Shown: in pieces, positions 22,306-31,300 of the stretch | Layout: each line of letters begins with the position of its first letter | Numbering within the stretch: position 1 is the first letter of the stretch | Assembly (NCBI RefSeq): GCF_030698145.1 | Contig: NZ_JAUYNW010000095.1 | Coordinates: forward strand, 1 to 47,632 | Direction: 5' to 3' | Length of the DNA stretch: 47,632 nucleotides | Source of the DNA: Phenylobacterium sp. | Lineage (GTDB): Bacteria; Pseudomonadota; Alphaproteobacteria; Caulobacterales; Caulobacteraceae | Program-made: the position numbers and the translations under genes | The notes under the pieces: generated by a model | What the model was told of the DNA's origin: nothing | Databases searched by the model: none | Seen by the model: only the letters and a program-made list of their open reading frames with translations

Positions 22306-23187
22306 ATGGCGATTTTTTACCCTGACATTCTCGACCAGAAGACGGCCCCGCGCACCTTCACCTATGGCGACAAGGACGTGATGCTGTACGCGCTCGGCGT
22401 CGGCCTGGGCCAGGATCCCATGAACGAGACGGAACTGGGCTTCGTCTACGAGAAGAACCTCAAGGTCGTCCCGACCGCGGCCACGGTGCTGGCCTCGGGC
22501 CTGCGCGGCGCCGCGGGCCCCGCCCCGGAAATGCCCGCCGGCCATCGTCCCAGCCAGATCAATTTCCTGATGGTCGTGCATGGCGAGCAGAAGGTGGAGC
22601 TGCACAAGCCGCTCACCGCCAGCGGGACCTACACCGCCACCGGCCGCACGGTCGGCGCCTATGACAAGGGCGAGGGCAAGGGGGCGGTGATCATCAACGA
22701 GACCGTCTGGACCGACGACAAGGGCGAGAAGGTCGCCACCCTGACCGGCTCCACCTTCGCCCGCGGCGACGGCGGCTTCGGCGGTCCCTCGGAAGGCGCC
22801 CCCGAGCCGCACGCCGTGCCGGCGCGGGCGCCCGACCTGTCGGTGGACTTCACCACCCGCGAGGACCAGGCCCTGCTCTACCGCCTGAACGGCGACCGCA
22901 ACCCGCTGCATTCCGATCCGGACGTGGCCAAGCGGGCGGGCTTCCCGCGGCCGATCCTGCACGGGCTGTGCACCTATGGCATCACCTGCCGCGCCGTACT
23001 GCAGGCCATCACCGGCTTCGACCCCGACCAGATCCTCAGCCACCAGGCGCGGTTCTCCGCCCCGGTCTTCCCCGGCGACACCATCACCGTCGACCTCTGG
23101 AAGGACGGCAGGAACATCTCCTTCGAGGCCCGCGTGAAGGAACGCGGCGCCACGGTGATCAAGAACGGACTGACCGTCCTGCGCTGA
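22306..23187 (+). CDS. MaoC-type enoyl-CoA hydratase (hydratase 2)
   Basis: 293 residues forming a double hot-dog, as in the (R)-specific 2-enoyl-CoA hydratase 2 domain of peroxisomal multifunctional enzyme 2. The C-terminal half has the catalytic motif LLYRLNGDRNPLHSDPDVAK with Asp and His, followed by FPRPILHGLCTYGITCRAV. The N-terminal half is the substrate-binding hot-dog (YALGVGLGQDPMNETELGFV). It should hydrate trans-2-enoyl-CoA to (R)-3-hydroxyacyl-CoA in the cytoplasm, in fatty acid or steroid side-chain degradation. GGAGGA lies nine bases before the ATG. Divergent from sapC over 200 bases. Confidence 0.92.
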   Translation: MAIFYPDILDQKTAPRTFTYGDKDVMLYALGVGLGQDPMNETELGFVYEKNLKVVPTAATVLASGLRGAAGPAPEMPAGHRPSQINFLMVVHGEQKVELHKPLTASGTYTATGRTVGAYDKGEGKGAVIINETVWTDDKGEKVATLTGSTFARGDGGFGGPSEGAPEPHAVPARAPDLSVDFTTREDQALLYRLNGDRNPLHSDPDVAKRAGFPRPILHGLCTYGITCRAVLQAITGFDPDQILSHQARFSAPVFPGDTITVDLWKDGRNISFEARVKERGATVIKNGLTVLR

Positions 23188-23201
23188 TCCCTTGCTCTTT
23201 G

Positions 23202-23230
23202 GAACGGTTCCCAATTTCCGGGAGCCGTTC
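23202..23230 (+). terminator. Intercistronic hairpin, possible terminator
   Basis: GAACGGTTCCC and GGGAGCCGTTC form an 11-bp stem (one G-U pair) with a 7-base loop, 14 bases after the hydratase stop and 12 bases before the phosphatase start. No T-tract follows, so it may stabilise or process mRNA rather than terminate. Confidence 0.4.
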
Positions 23231-23242
23231 TAGAGAGGGCCC

Positions 23243-24037
23243 ATGTTCCGCACGACCTCGATCCTCGCCGGCGTGGCCATGGCCGCGACCCTGGCGGCCT
23301 GTTCCGCCCTGACGCCCGCCGCGCCGCCGGTGGACGAGAGCCTGGCCGCGCCGCTCAATCCGATCCCGACCGCCCTGACCGGCTATCTCGCCGCCGAGGC
23401 CATCGACGGGGCGGCCCTGCTGGGTCCGCCGCCGGCGCCCGACAGCCTGCGCGGCCAGGCCGATCGGGCGCGATACCTGGAGACCCGGTCGCTGGAGGGG
23501 AGCCCGCGCTGGGCCCAGGCCATCGTCGACAACGACCTGTGGGGCGGCGGCGCGCTGAAGCAGTACGCCTGCAAGATGGGCGTCGCACTGGACGAACAGC
23601 GGACCCCGGCCACCCTGCGCGTCCTGCACCGGGTCGAGCTCGACGTTCGCACGGTCGGCAAGCCGGCCAAGGACGCCTTCAACCGCACCCGCCCGATGGT
23701 CGGCGACGACCGGGCGATCTGCGTGCCGCGCGAGGACTGGATGAAGACCAACGCCTCCTATCCGTCCGGCCACTCCATGACCGGCTGGGCCTGGGCCCTG
23801 ATCCTGGCCGAGCTGAAACCCGCCCGGACCGACGCGGTGCTGGCGGTGGGCAAGTCGGTGGGCGACAGCCGCGCCATCTGTGGCGTGCACTATCCCAGCG
23901 ACATCGAAGCCGGACGGACCCTGGCCTCGGCCATGGTGGCGACCCTGCACGGCGATCCGCTGTTCCAGGCCGATATGAAGAAGGCGCACGCCGAGATGAG
24001 TAAGGCGAAGGCCGCGCCGAGCGGTTGCGGCGCCTAA
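23243..24037 (+). CDS. Class A (PAP2-type) acid phosphatase, lipoprotein
   Basis: 264 residues. The N-terminus FRTTSILAGVAMAATLAACS ends in a lipobox (LAAC), so it is a lipid-anchored envelope protein. The PAP2 phosphatase motifs are complete: KDAFNRTRP (K-x6-RP), SYPSGHSMTG (PSGH) and GDSRAICGVHYPSDIEAG (SR-x5-H-x3-D). It resembles PhoN-type non-specific acid phosphatases that release phosphate from organic monoesters. No Pho-box-like repeat is seen in the short gap upstream, so it may depend on read-through from the hydratase gene. Confidence 0.92.
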   Translation: MFRTTSILAGVAMAATLAACSALTPAAPPVDESLAAPLNPIPTALTGYLAAEAIDGAALLGPPPAPDSLRGQADRARYLETRSLEGSPRWAQAIVDNDLWGGGALKQYACKMGVALDEQRTPATLRVLHRVELDVRTVGKPAKDAFNRTRPMVGDDRAICVPREDWMKTNASYPSGHSMTGWAWALILAELKPARTDAVLAVGKSVGDSRAICGVHYPSDIEAGRTLASAMVATLHGDPLFQADMKKAHAEMSKAKAAPSGCGA

Positions 24038-24051
24038 CCGATCGAACCTCG

Positions 24052-24399
24052 CTAGTCGTGGAAATTCGTTAGCTCGAATTGATTGCCGGCCGGGTCCAGC
24101 AACGCGATGCTCGATGAGTCGGGATCGTCCAGATTGTCGAGATGGACCTGGGCGCCCAGGCCTATCGCACTGGCGGCGCGATCGCGCACGGCGTCGCGGT
24201 CCGGCAGTTCGAACACAGGCACACAGCCCCCGCCGCCTTCGAATTTCTCGAGCGGGAGCAGGGCCAAACGGACGTCGCCGACCATGAATTCGCACCAGCC
24301 TTCAAAGTCCTTGTGAGGCGCGATCGCGAGGAACTCTGCCCAGAAGGCGCGAGACGGGCCGATCTCCATGACCTTGAAGTAGATCGTACGAATGTGCAT
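24052..24399 (-). CDS. VOC-family (glyoxalase/bleomycin-resistance fold) protein
   Basis: 115 residues starting MHIRTIYFKVMEIGPSRAFW, typical of a VOC protein (beta strand, then the helix after P/S-x-x-F-W/Y). The C-terminal ALLDPAGNQFELTNF is the classical D-P-x-G-N-x-x-E/L ending with a metal-ligand glutamate. One paired beta-alpha-beta3 module; a dimer would form the active site. Substrate unknown. It is 24 bases downstream of the 93-residue gene on the same strand, and both face the TetR gene. Base composition of 24.05-25.64 kb looks less GC-rich than the surroundings. Confidence 0.85.
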   Translation of the reverse strand: MHIRTIYFKVMEIGPSRAFWAEFLAIAPHKDFEGWCEFMVGDVRLALLPLEKFEGGGGCVPVFELPDRDAVRDRAASAIGLGAQVHLDNLDDPDSSSIALLDPAGNQFELTNFHD

Positions 24400-24423
24400 T
24401 CGAGCCTCTTGTTGAATTGGTTT

Positions 24424-24705
24424 TCAACAGCCAACGACTGGCGCGTCGGCTCTGATCTTGTCCTGCTCATCAAGCTGCCGCAGAAGGGCGGCCTTGCCGG
24501 AATCGTCGGTGACGTCGATCCGCAGCCAGTCGCCTTCGCTCCTCAAGTCCGCGAAGAGGCCGGCTGGATCTTCGTGGAAATGCAGCCATGCTCGGCTCTT
24601 TCGATAGAAGACACCGCGACCGCGTTCCCGCAGGTCCGAACGCCTAGGCACCTCGCCCAGTAGCGGCTCCAGCACGTCGAGCGCCGCTTGTGTTGCATGC
24701 CTCAT
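24424..24705 (-). CDS. Conserved-type hypothetical protein (93 aa)
   Basis: 93 residues with balanced composition: LEPLLGEVPRRSDLRERGRG, then FYRKSRAWLHFHEDPAGLFA, DLRSEGDWLRIDVTDDSGKA. The layout (strand-rich core with W-L-H-F-H and a short C-terminal helix) fits a small alpha/beta protein met as a hypothetical in many bacteria. No motif gives a function. First gene of a two-gene leftward unit with the VOC protein, divergent from the TetR gene and starting just outside its presumed operator. Confidence 0.65.
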   Translation of the reverse strand: MRHATQAALDVLEPLLGEVPRRSDLRERGRGVFYRKSRAWLHFHEDPAGLFADLRSEGDWLRIDVTDDSGKAALLRQLDEQDKIRADAPVVGC

Positions 24706-24726
24706 CGTCTCGACCTCCGCACCGTA

Positions 24727-24759
24727 ATTGACCTATAACTCAATGAGTGTAGAGTCAAT
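24727..24759. promoter_or_regulatory. TetR-type operator over a divergent promoter
   Basis: ATTGAC (24727-24732) faces GTCAAT (24754-24759), and inside them ACTCA-A-TGAGT (24738-24748) is a second perfect inverted repeat on the same centre. On the + strand TTGACC and TAGAGT are 16 bases apart, placing the transcript start at or next to the ATG at 24763, so the tetR mRNA may be leaderless. CTATAA in reverse could serve the leftward genes. Confidence 0.6.
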
Positions 24760-24762
24760 GAA

Positions 24763-25347
24763 ATGGAAACCCATACGCTTCGTGACAAGCAGCGCTTGCA
24801 AACGCGTCAGCGGATACTCCTCGCCGCGTGCAGAGTGTTCGGGCGAGAGGGATTCTCGATGGTCCGCACACAGGACATCGCGATGGAAGCCGGCGTCTCG
24901 CACGGCAGCGTCTTCGCGCATTTCAAGACGCGCGAGGCGCTCATCGCGGCAGTGGTGGAAGAGACCGTAGTCAGCGCCGCCAACGCGGTTCGCCACGAAC
25001 TCAAGGTCGCGGACAGCACGGAAGATGTCCTTCATGCCCACCTTGGCGCGCTCGCCGAGCACGAAGGCCTCCATGCCAACATCGTGGCGGAGAGACGGAC
25101 GTTCCCGCCAGACGTGCAAGCGCGGCTTACCGAGGTCAATTCGGGCGTGGCCTCATACCTTCTCGCGTCCATTGAACGCGAGGCGGGCGAAGCGCCTTTG
25201 AAGGTCGAGCCTCCGTTCGCCTTCAACATCTGGCTGGCGCTCGTTCACTACTATCTGCTGAACCGCGACCTGTTCGCGCCCAATCGCTCTGTCCTGGCCG
25301 AGCGGAGTGGTGAACTCGTCCGCAATTATCTCGCCATGATCCGGTGA
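24763..25347 (+). CDS. TetR-family transcriptional regulator
   Basis: 194 residues. RQRILLAACRVFGREGFSMV then RTQDIAMEAGVSHGSVFAHF and KTREALIAAVVEET is the TetR N-terminal HTH (here SVFAHF in place of the usual YxYF). The C-terminal domain is helical with no recognisable ligand clue. It probably represses itself and the divergent VOC pair through the palindrome at 24727-24759. The zinc-ribbon gene starts 13 bases after its stop and is probably in the same transcript. Confidence 0.9.
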   Translation: METHTLRDKQRLQTRQRILLAACRVFGREGFSMVRTQDIAMEAGVSHGSVFAHFKTREALIAAVVEETVVSAANAVRHELKVADSTEDVLHAHLGALAEHEGLHANIVAERRTFPPDVQARLTEVNSGVASYLLASIEREAGEAPLKVEPPFAFNIWLALVHYYLLNRDLFAPNRSVLAERSGELVRNYLAMIR

Positions 25348-25360
25348 GGGGGGTTTGCTC

Positions 25361-25636
25361 GTGAGCTCGATCTGCATCGCATGCGGCATGCCGATGGAAG
25401 ACGCGGAAGACCACGCGGGCGGCGATATCGCCAAGACCTACTGCCGCTACTGCGCGAGGGAAGATGGAACGATGCAGTCCTACCCGGAGAAGCTCGCCAA
25501 CTACGCAGGCTGGCTGATCTCGACTCAAGGCCTAGATCCAACCGTCGCCCACGGCCAGGCCGAGGCGATCCTACGCGCCCTTCCCGCATGGCGCGACGTG
25601 GCCGCGTCCGGCGGGCCCTATCGGCGCGCCACATAG
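25361..25636 (+). CDS. Putative zinc-ribbon protein
   Basis: 91 residues from GTG 25361 (TTG 25355 is possible), with AGGGGGG upstream. SSICIACGMPMEDAEDHAGG and KTYCRYCAREDGTMQSY give two CxxC knuckles and the CGMPM signature of the putative zinc-ribbon family (zf-ribbon_2 type). The C-terminal part is helical. Members of the family are short, sometimes linked to regulators; function unknown. Probably co-transcribed with tetR. Its 3' end overlaps the convergent GNAT gene by 19 bases. Confidence 0.75.
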   Translation: MSSICIACGMPMEDAEDHAGGDIAKTYCRYCAREDGTMQSYPEKLANYAGWLISTQGLDPTVAHGQAEAILRALPAWRDVAASGGPYRRAT

Positions 25637-26148
25637 ACCACGTGGCGGCGCAGGGGGTGATCCTGCGCCAGCCTCGGATGGTCGAAGTCCCGGGCCGGGT
25701 CGGGCGACATGCCGATGCGGGTCATCACCGCCTGGGATTTGAGGTTGGTCGCCGCGGTGAAGGCGATGATCTCCCGTGCGTCGATGTTGGCCAGGCCCCA
25801 GTCGAGGGCGGCCTGGGCGCCCTCGCTGGCCAGGCCCTCGCCCCAGGCCTCGGGCGCGAGCCGCCAGCCCATCTCGATGGCCGGTCCGACCGGCAAGGCG
25901 TCGGCTTTGACCGTCGAGAGCCCGATCATGCCGACCAGCCGCGTGTCGGCCTTGCGCTCGGCGGCCCAGAGGCCCCAGCCGTTGGCGTCGATATGGGCGT
26001 TGATCCGGTCGAGGGTGGCGTCGCTGGCGGCCCGGTCGCTGACGCCGCCCAGCCAGTCGCCGACGCGCGGGTCGCCGTTCATCGCGGCGAAGGCCTCGCG
26101 GTCTTCATCCTGGAAGCGGCGTAGGATCAGGCGGGGCGTTTCGAGCAT
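25618..26148 (-). CDS. GNAT acetyltransferase, RimJ/RimL-like
   Basis: 176 residues from ATG 26148, starting MLETPRLILRRFQDEDREAF (the ETxRLxLRxFxxxD opening of the branch). EMGWRLAPEAWGEGLASEGA is the acetyl-CoA loop and TNLKSQAVMTRIGMSPDP the motif B helix. Acceptor unknown; protein N-termini or small amines are typical for the branch. The frame is open to 26175, but the added residues are not family-like. Convergent with the zinc-ribbon gene, overlapping it by 19 bases. Confidence 0.88.
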   Translation of the reverse strand: MLETPRLILRRFQDEDREAFAAMNGDPRVGDWLGGVSDRAASDATLDRINAHIDANGWGLWAAERKADTRLVGMIGLSTVKADALPVGPAIEMGWRLAPEAWGEGLASEGAQAALDWGLANIDAREIIAFTAATNLKSQAVMTRIGMSPDPARDFDHPRLAQDHPLRRHVVYVARR

Positions 26149-26170
26149 CTGTCGACCATTGCAAAACCGT

Positions 26171-26304
26171 GTCATCCTGGAAAGCGCGAAGCGCTTATCC
26201 GGGACCCATACGCGCCTGATCTCACCGGGTTGGCGCGGCCTTCGCCATGTCCTGGATCATCAGGTGTTCATGGGTCCCGGTCTTGCTACGCAAACCGGGA
26301 TGAC
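26171..26304. repeat. Palindromic intergenic element (GTCATCC...GGATGAC)
   Basis: Bounded by GTCATCCTGG (26171-26180) and CCGGGATGAC (ending 26304), with inner arms GGGACCCAT (26201-26209) and ATGGGTCCC (26270-26278) and a small stem AGCGC/GCGCT next to the left end. The termini resemble a widespread alphaproteobacterial dispersed palindrome. It occupies the gap between the GNAT gene and the aguB pseudogene. Confidence 0.7.
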
Positions 26305-26313
26305 AGCGGTGGG

Positions 26314-27192
26314 TCAGGACGGGCGCGGCGCCGTCAATGCGCCGTAGAGGTCGGCGCGGCGGTCGCGGAAGAAACCCCAGGCCGCGCGGTGGGCGGAGAG
26401 GAAGTCCAGGTCGAAGCTGGCCTGCACCAGACCCTCGTCGTCGCGGCCCAGCGTGGAGACCAGGTCGCCGCGATGGTCGGCGATGAAGGAGCTGCCGTAG
26501 AAGGCCTGGCCGCCGTTGGGGTAGTTCTCCCAGGGCTCGAAGCCGATGCGGTTGGCGCCCACCACCGGGATGACATTGGAGACCGCGTGGCCCTGCATGG
26601 CGCGCCGCCAGGGCGCGGCGGTGTCCAGGGTCGCGTCGTGCGGCTCCGAGCCGATGGCGGTGGGATAGAGCAGCACCTCAGCGCCCATCAGGGTCATGGC
26701 GCGAGCGGCCTCCGGATACCACTGGTCCCAGCAGATGCCGACGCCGAGCCGGCCGAAGCGGGTGTCCCAGACCTTGAAGCCGGTGTCGCCGGGCCGGAAG
26801 TAGTACTTCTCCATATAGCCCGGGCCGTCGGGGATATGGCTCTTGCGGTAGACGCCCAGCAGCGAGCCGTCGGCGTCGACCATCACCTGGCTGTTGAACT
26901 AGTGCGGCCCCTCGCGCTCGAAGATCGAGATCGGCAGGACGACGCCCAGCTCGGCCGCCAGCGGGGCCAGGGCGGTGACGCAGGGATGCTCCCGCCACGG
27001 ATGGGCTTCCGCGAACCAGCGCTCCTCCTGGGCCACGCAGAAATAGGGGCCCTGGAACAGCTCGGACGGCAGGATCACCTGGGCGCCCCGGGCGGCGGCG
27101 TGGCGGATGAAGCCCTCGGTCTTCCTGATGTTGGCGGCCAGGTCCATACCGTAGGCGGTCTGGATCGCGGCGACGTCGATGGTGCGGGCCAT
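26314..27192 (-). pseudogene. aguB: N-carbamoylputrescine amidase (aguB), interrupted by an in-frame amber codon
   Basis: Read through, this is a complete 292-residue nitrilase-fold N-carbamoylputrescine amidase, which hydrolyses N-carbamoylputrescine to putrescine, CO2 and ammonia. Catalytic Glu44 (ILPSELFQGPYF), Lys117 (YRKSHIPDGPGY) and Cys154 (GVGICWDQWYPEA) are all in one frame. A TAG at 26901-26899 stands at codon 98, in EREGPH-stop-FNSQVMVD, where relatives have an aromatic residue. No frameshift is seen. The first product would lack Lys and Cys; a restart at Met103 would lack Glu. It may be a young pseudogene or a sequencing error. Its ATG overlaps the aguA stop (TGATG), so the two form one operon. 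Confidence 0.88.
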
Positions 27193-28199
27193 CAGGCGGG
27201 CTCCTGCTGGGTGATGCAGTGGAAGGATCCCCCGCCGGTCAGGATGGCGCCCGACGGCAGGCCGACGACCTGGCGGTCGGGGAACACGCTCTTCAGGGCC
27301 TCCAGGGCGAAGTCCGTGGCGCGGCCCTCGCCATAGGTGGGCATGATCACCGCCCCGTTGGCGATGATGAAGTTCATGTGGCTGGCCGGGGCGGCCCCGC
27401 CCTCATGGCTTTCGATCCAGCCGGGCGAGGGGATGCGGACCACCTTCAGCGGCCGGCCGTCGGCGTCGGTCATGGCGGCCAGCCGGCGCGCGGCGTCGTC
27501 ATAGGCTTCGACGTTCACGTCGCCCCGCCCGAAGGCGACGGGGCAGACCACCACGCCCGGAGCGACGAAGCGCGCCAGGTTGTCGACATGGCCGTCGGTG
27601 TGGTCGTTGGCCAGGCCCTCCCCCAGCCACAGCACCTTGCGCGCGCCCAGGGCCTGGGCGAAGGCGGCCTCGGCGGCGGCTTCCGTCCAGCCGGGATTGC
27701 GGTTGGGGTTGAGCACGCACTGGCCGGTGGTCAGCACCGTGCCGGCCCCGTCGTGGTCGACGGCGCCGCCCTCCAGGATGAAGTCGTGCTCCGTGAGCGG
27801 AACGCCCGAGGCCGCGGCGATCTGGCCGGCCACCTCGTCGTCGTGCTCCAGCTCGTAGCTGCCGCCCCAGCCGTTGAACCGGAAGCCGCGCGCGCTGTCG
27901 CCGTCCGACCCCCTGGCGAAGATCGGGCCGGTGTCGCGCAGCCAGATATCGCCGAACCGTCCGGGGACGATCTCGATCTCGGCGACGTCGCCGAGCAGGC
28001 GCCGGGCCTCGGCCTCGCCGGCGTTCGACCCGGTCAGCAAGCGCACGCGTTCGCCGCCCGGCCCGGCCAGGGCGCGGGCCAGGGCCGCCACCTCGGCCTG
28101 GGCGGCGGGCAGGTCCTCCTCCCACAGGTCCGCATGGCTGGGGAAACCCAGCCACATGGCGCGGTGCGGGGCCCATTCGGCGGGGACGAGGACAGTCAT
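27192..28199 (-). CDS. aguA: Agmatine deiminase
   Basis: 335 residues, converts agmatine to N-carbamoylputrescine and ammonia. The peptidyl-arginine-deiminase-like fold is clear: EWAPHRAMWLGFPSHADLWE at the start, RDTGPIFAR, RFNGWGGSYELEHDDEVAGQ, EGGAVDHDGAGTVLTT, GLANDHTDGHVDNLARFVAP (catalytic His region), and the C-terminal nucleophile Cys in GGGSFHCITQQEP. All key residues look intact. It starts at 28199 and shares one base with aguB, its usual partner in putrescine synthesis from arginine via agmatine. Because aguB is interrupted, its product may accumulate or be used otherwise. Confidence 0.95.
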   Translation of the reverse strand: MTVLVPAEWAPHRAMWLGFPSHADLWEEDLPAAQAEVAALARALAGPGGERVRLLTGSNAGEAEARRLLGDVAEIEIVPGRFGDIWLRDTGPIFARGSDGDSARGFRFNGWGGSYELEHDDEVAGQIAAASGVPLTEHDFILEGGAVDHDGAGTVLTTGQCVLNPNRNPGWTEAAAEAAFAQALGARKVLWLGEGLANDHTDGHVDNLARFVAPGVVVCPVAFGRGDVNVEAYDDAARRLAAMTDADGRPLKVVRIPSPGWIESHEGGAAPASHMNFIIANGAVIMPTYGEGRATDFALEALKSVFPDRQVVGLPSGAILTGGGSFHCITQQEPA

Positions 28200-28261
28200 G
28201 GCGTTCCTATTACCAGCGGACGCGCGCAGATGGGCGGAGCGGGCCCCCGCGTCAAGCGGCG

Positions 28262-28297
28262 CAAAAGAAAAGGGCGGCCGCATCGCTGCGGCCGCCC
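28262..28297 (-). terminator. Rho-independent terminator of the TonB receptor gene
   Basis: GGGCGGCCGC (28272-28281) and GCGGCCGCCC (28288-28297) form a 10-bp stem with a 6-base loop. Reading leftward it is followed by TTTTCTTTT. It lies 26 bases past the receptor stop codon. Confidence 0.9.
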
Positions 28298-28322
28298 CCA
28301 AATCGTCGGCCCGGGGGCCTGA

Positions 28323-31300
28323 TCAGAATTTGTACTTTACACCGACCTTGACCTGCCACAGCGAGTTCTCGCTGCGCAGGAAGGGTTTCACCGGGTTCTG
28401 GAAGGCCCCGCCGACACCGGTGCCAGAGTAGGTGTAGACCGCGCCCGGCGCCGCACAGGCCGGAGCCCCGCCCGCTCCACACTGGACGTTCACCACCGGC
28501 ACGCCGCGATAGAAATCGTACTGCTCAGTCACGCCCCACTCGTCGTTGAGCAGGTTCCCCAAGTTCTCCACGTCCATATAGACCAGCAGCTTGGCGCCGT
28601 TGGGGAAGAAGGCCGGCAGCTCTTGGCTGAGGCGCAGGTCGACCGTCGTCACGTCGGGATTGTCGAACGCGTTCCGCGGCACGATGGAGCCGGCGTAGCC
28701 GATCAGGCCGGACTGCTGCAGGAAGGTGTTGAAGGCCGCTACGTTGAAGCCCGGCCCGTAGGTGACCCGCGGGTCGCTGGTGGCCGTGACGCTGCCGCCG
28801 GCCGCCTGAGGAACGTAAAGCAGCGCGTTCGACGAGGCCTGCCGGCCCGAATAGCTCGAAACGGCTTGGCCGAAGTCGTTGTCGAAGTTCCCGCTCCGAC
28901 TGTTGGCGAAGGTGTAGCTGAACGGAAGGCCCGTTCGTTGCTGCGCGAAGAGGCGGAGCGAAGTCTTGTTGTCGCCGAAGAACTTGCGGGCGTAGGACAC
29001 ATCCACGGCGAACCGGTCGCGAATTTCGTAGTCCGACCGCTCCGAACTGGGACGCTGGGCGTCGACGGTTGCAAACCGAGTGTAGCTCGAGAAAGCGATC
29101 GAGCTCGTCATCGGGTTGGCGTCTTCCGACTCGGTGTGCGTATAGACAAATCGACCGCCGAGACCTTCGAGGAAGCCTTCGTTCCAGGACTTGGCGATGG
29201 TCAGGGCGTAGGATTCCGAACCACCCTTGTCGATATTGCCCAGCATGAAATCGAAGTCATTGCCCGTGGTCGTGCCGACGTTGTTGCGGCCGTAGACAGC
29301 GCGACCGTCCGGCGCGACGCCGATCTGGCGGGCGCGCAGATCATACCAGTAGAGGGCGTTCTGGTTGGTGGAGCGGATGTAGTCGGCCTGCACCAGCCAG
29401 CCATCGCCGAAGCGGCCGAGATCGAACTCGTAGCCCACAGAGATGTTGGCCTTCCAGACGGTCGGGATCTGGAACCCTGGGCTGACGATGTTGGTGTTGC
29501 CATTGCCCGGCGTGAACGTACAGCCGGCAGGGGCCTTGGTCAGGTCGACGTTGGTGAAGGTTCCGGTGCAGATAGCGTTGGTCTGGTTCACGCCGTTGTT
29601 GGAAAAGGCGTTGGACACCCACACGTTAAGGCCGGTCGAGGAGAAGCGACCGACGCCGCCGGAGACCCTCAACCGCTCCATCGGCTCCCAATTGAACGAG
29701 ACGCGCGGCAGAACCACATGCTTGCCGTCTAGGTTCTGCTGGTTGGAGAAGCCGTTCCGCGACTGGAAGGCCGCGTTGAAGGTCGGCAGATCGTCCATGG
29801 AGTAGGTGTCGAAGCGCACCCCGGCCAGGATGTCGAGGTTCGGCAGCACCTGGAGACGGTCCTCGGCGTAGAGGCTAGTCAGGCGATAGCCGAACGTGGC
29901 GGCGCCGGCTCGGGCGGTCCCGAGGGTGGCGGGAACCGTGCCGCCGGTCGGATTGACGCCGCCCGCCAAAGTGAAGCCTGAGGCGACGCGGCTCAGATAG
30001 TTCGCGTAGCTGGAGAAGGTGTAGGAGCCAAGCGAGTTGCCGACAAAGACGTTCAAGACGTCGTCCTGCTCGGTGCGCAGGCCGACCATGAAGTCATGCG
30101 CACCCCAGTTATATCGGGCGATGGCTTCGAGGGTCTCGACCTTCACATTGAGATAGTTGTCGTGCCGGTTGATGTCGGCGCCAAAACGGATCTGAGCGTT
30201 GCCCGCGCCGGCCGCGACGCCTGGCAGATCGTTCACCGTGACATTGACCTCGCCCACGCCCAGGCCGCCCAGCGGATTCTGCTGGGTGTCGGTTTCCTTG
30301 CTGGAATACCGGAACTCGGTGGAGAAGTTCTCCGTCCACTGCGAGTTCACCTGGACCGTATAGACCGTGAGTTCTTCGATCTTGTTGTAGTCGTTGGTCT
30401 CCAGGCCGACGCGAGGCTGGGTGACGCTGTTGCCTTGGGCGAAGGTCGAGGAGGTGGAACCGTTCAGCGAGTTGCCGAGGGTGTTCTGGTAGACGAACTC
30501 CGCGCGGTGCTTGTCGGTGATGTTCCAGTCGAACTTGACGAGCTTCTTCTCGTCCTCGACCGGAAAGGCGCCCGACAGATAGTTGCCCGGATCGTAGTTG
30601 TAGACGCGCTTCGTGTCGGTCTGGAAGAGATCGACGGCCTGGGTGCTGATGCGCGGAATGATCACCGAAGCGCCGGATCCGGTGGGGCCTTCGTCGAAGC
30701 CCAGCTCACCCTCGAACTTTTCGTAGGCCAGGAAGAAGAACAGGGTGTCCTTGATGATCGGACCGCCGAGCGTGACGCCCCAGTTCTTTTCCTCGAAGGC
30801 CGTTCCTGCCGGCGCGCCTCGGATGGTGTCGCCCTGGAAGTCGCGGCCGGTCTTCTCGGCGAAGATCGAGCCGGAGAACTCGTTGCCGCCCGACTTGATG
30901 ACGGCGTTGATCTGGCCGCCCGTGAAGCCGTTGTTGATCGGGCTGTAAGGCGCGATCGAGACGTTGACCGCGCCCACGGCGTCTAGCGGAATAGGCGAGC
31001 GCTGAGTGGGGTAGCCGTTGTTGTTCAGCCCGAAGTCGTCGTTCTGGCGCACGCCGTTGACTGTGAGCTGGTTGAAGCGGGTGTTGGTGCCCGCGAAGGA
31101 CAGCGCGTCCTGGTTCGAAGCGTCGATGGTGGCGAACGGGTCGAGACGAGCCACGTCCTTCAGGTCGCGGCTGATCGACGGCAGTTCTTCGATGACGGTC
31201 GCCGTGTAGTTCGAGGAGGGGCCGCCCTGGCTCACCGCCGCCGCGGCGCCGGTGACCACGAGTTCGGCGACTTCCGCCGAACCGGGCCGATAGAGCAGGA

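Noticed and set aside
26899..26901. Amber codon in aguB read as pyrrolysine or programmed read-through
   Set aside because: No sign of pyrrolysine machinery, and relatives have an aromatic residue there; a nonsense change or sequencing error is simpler.
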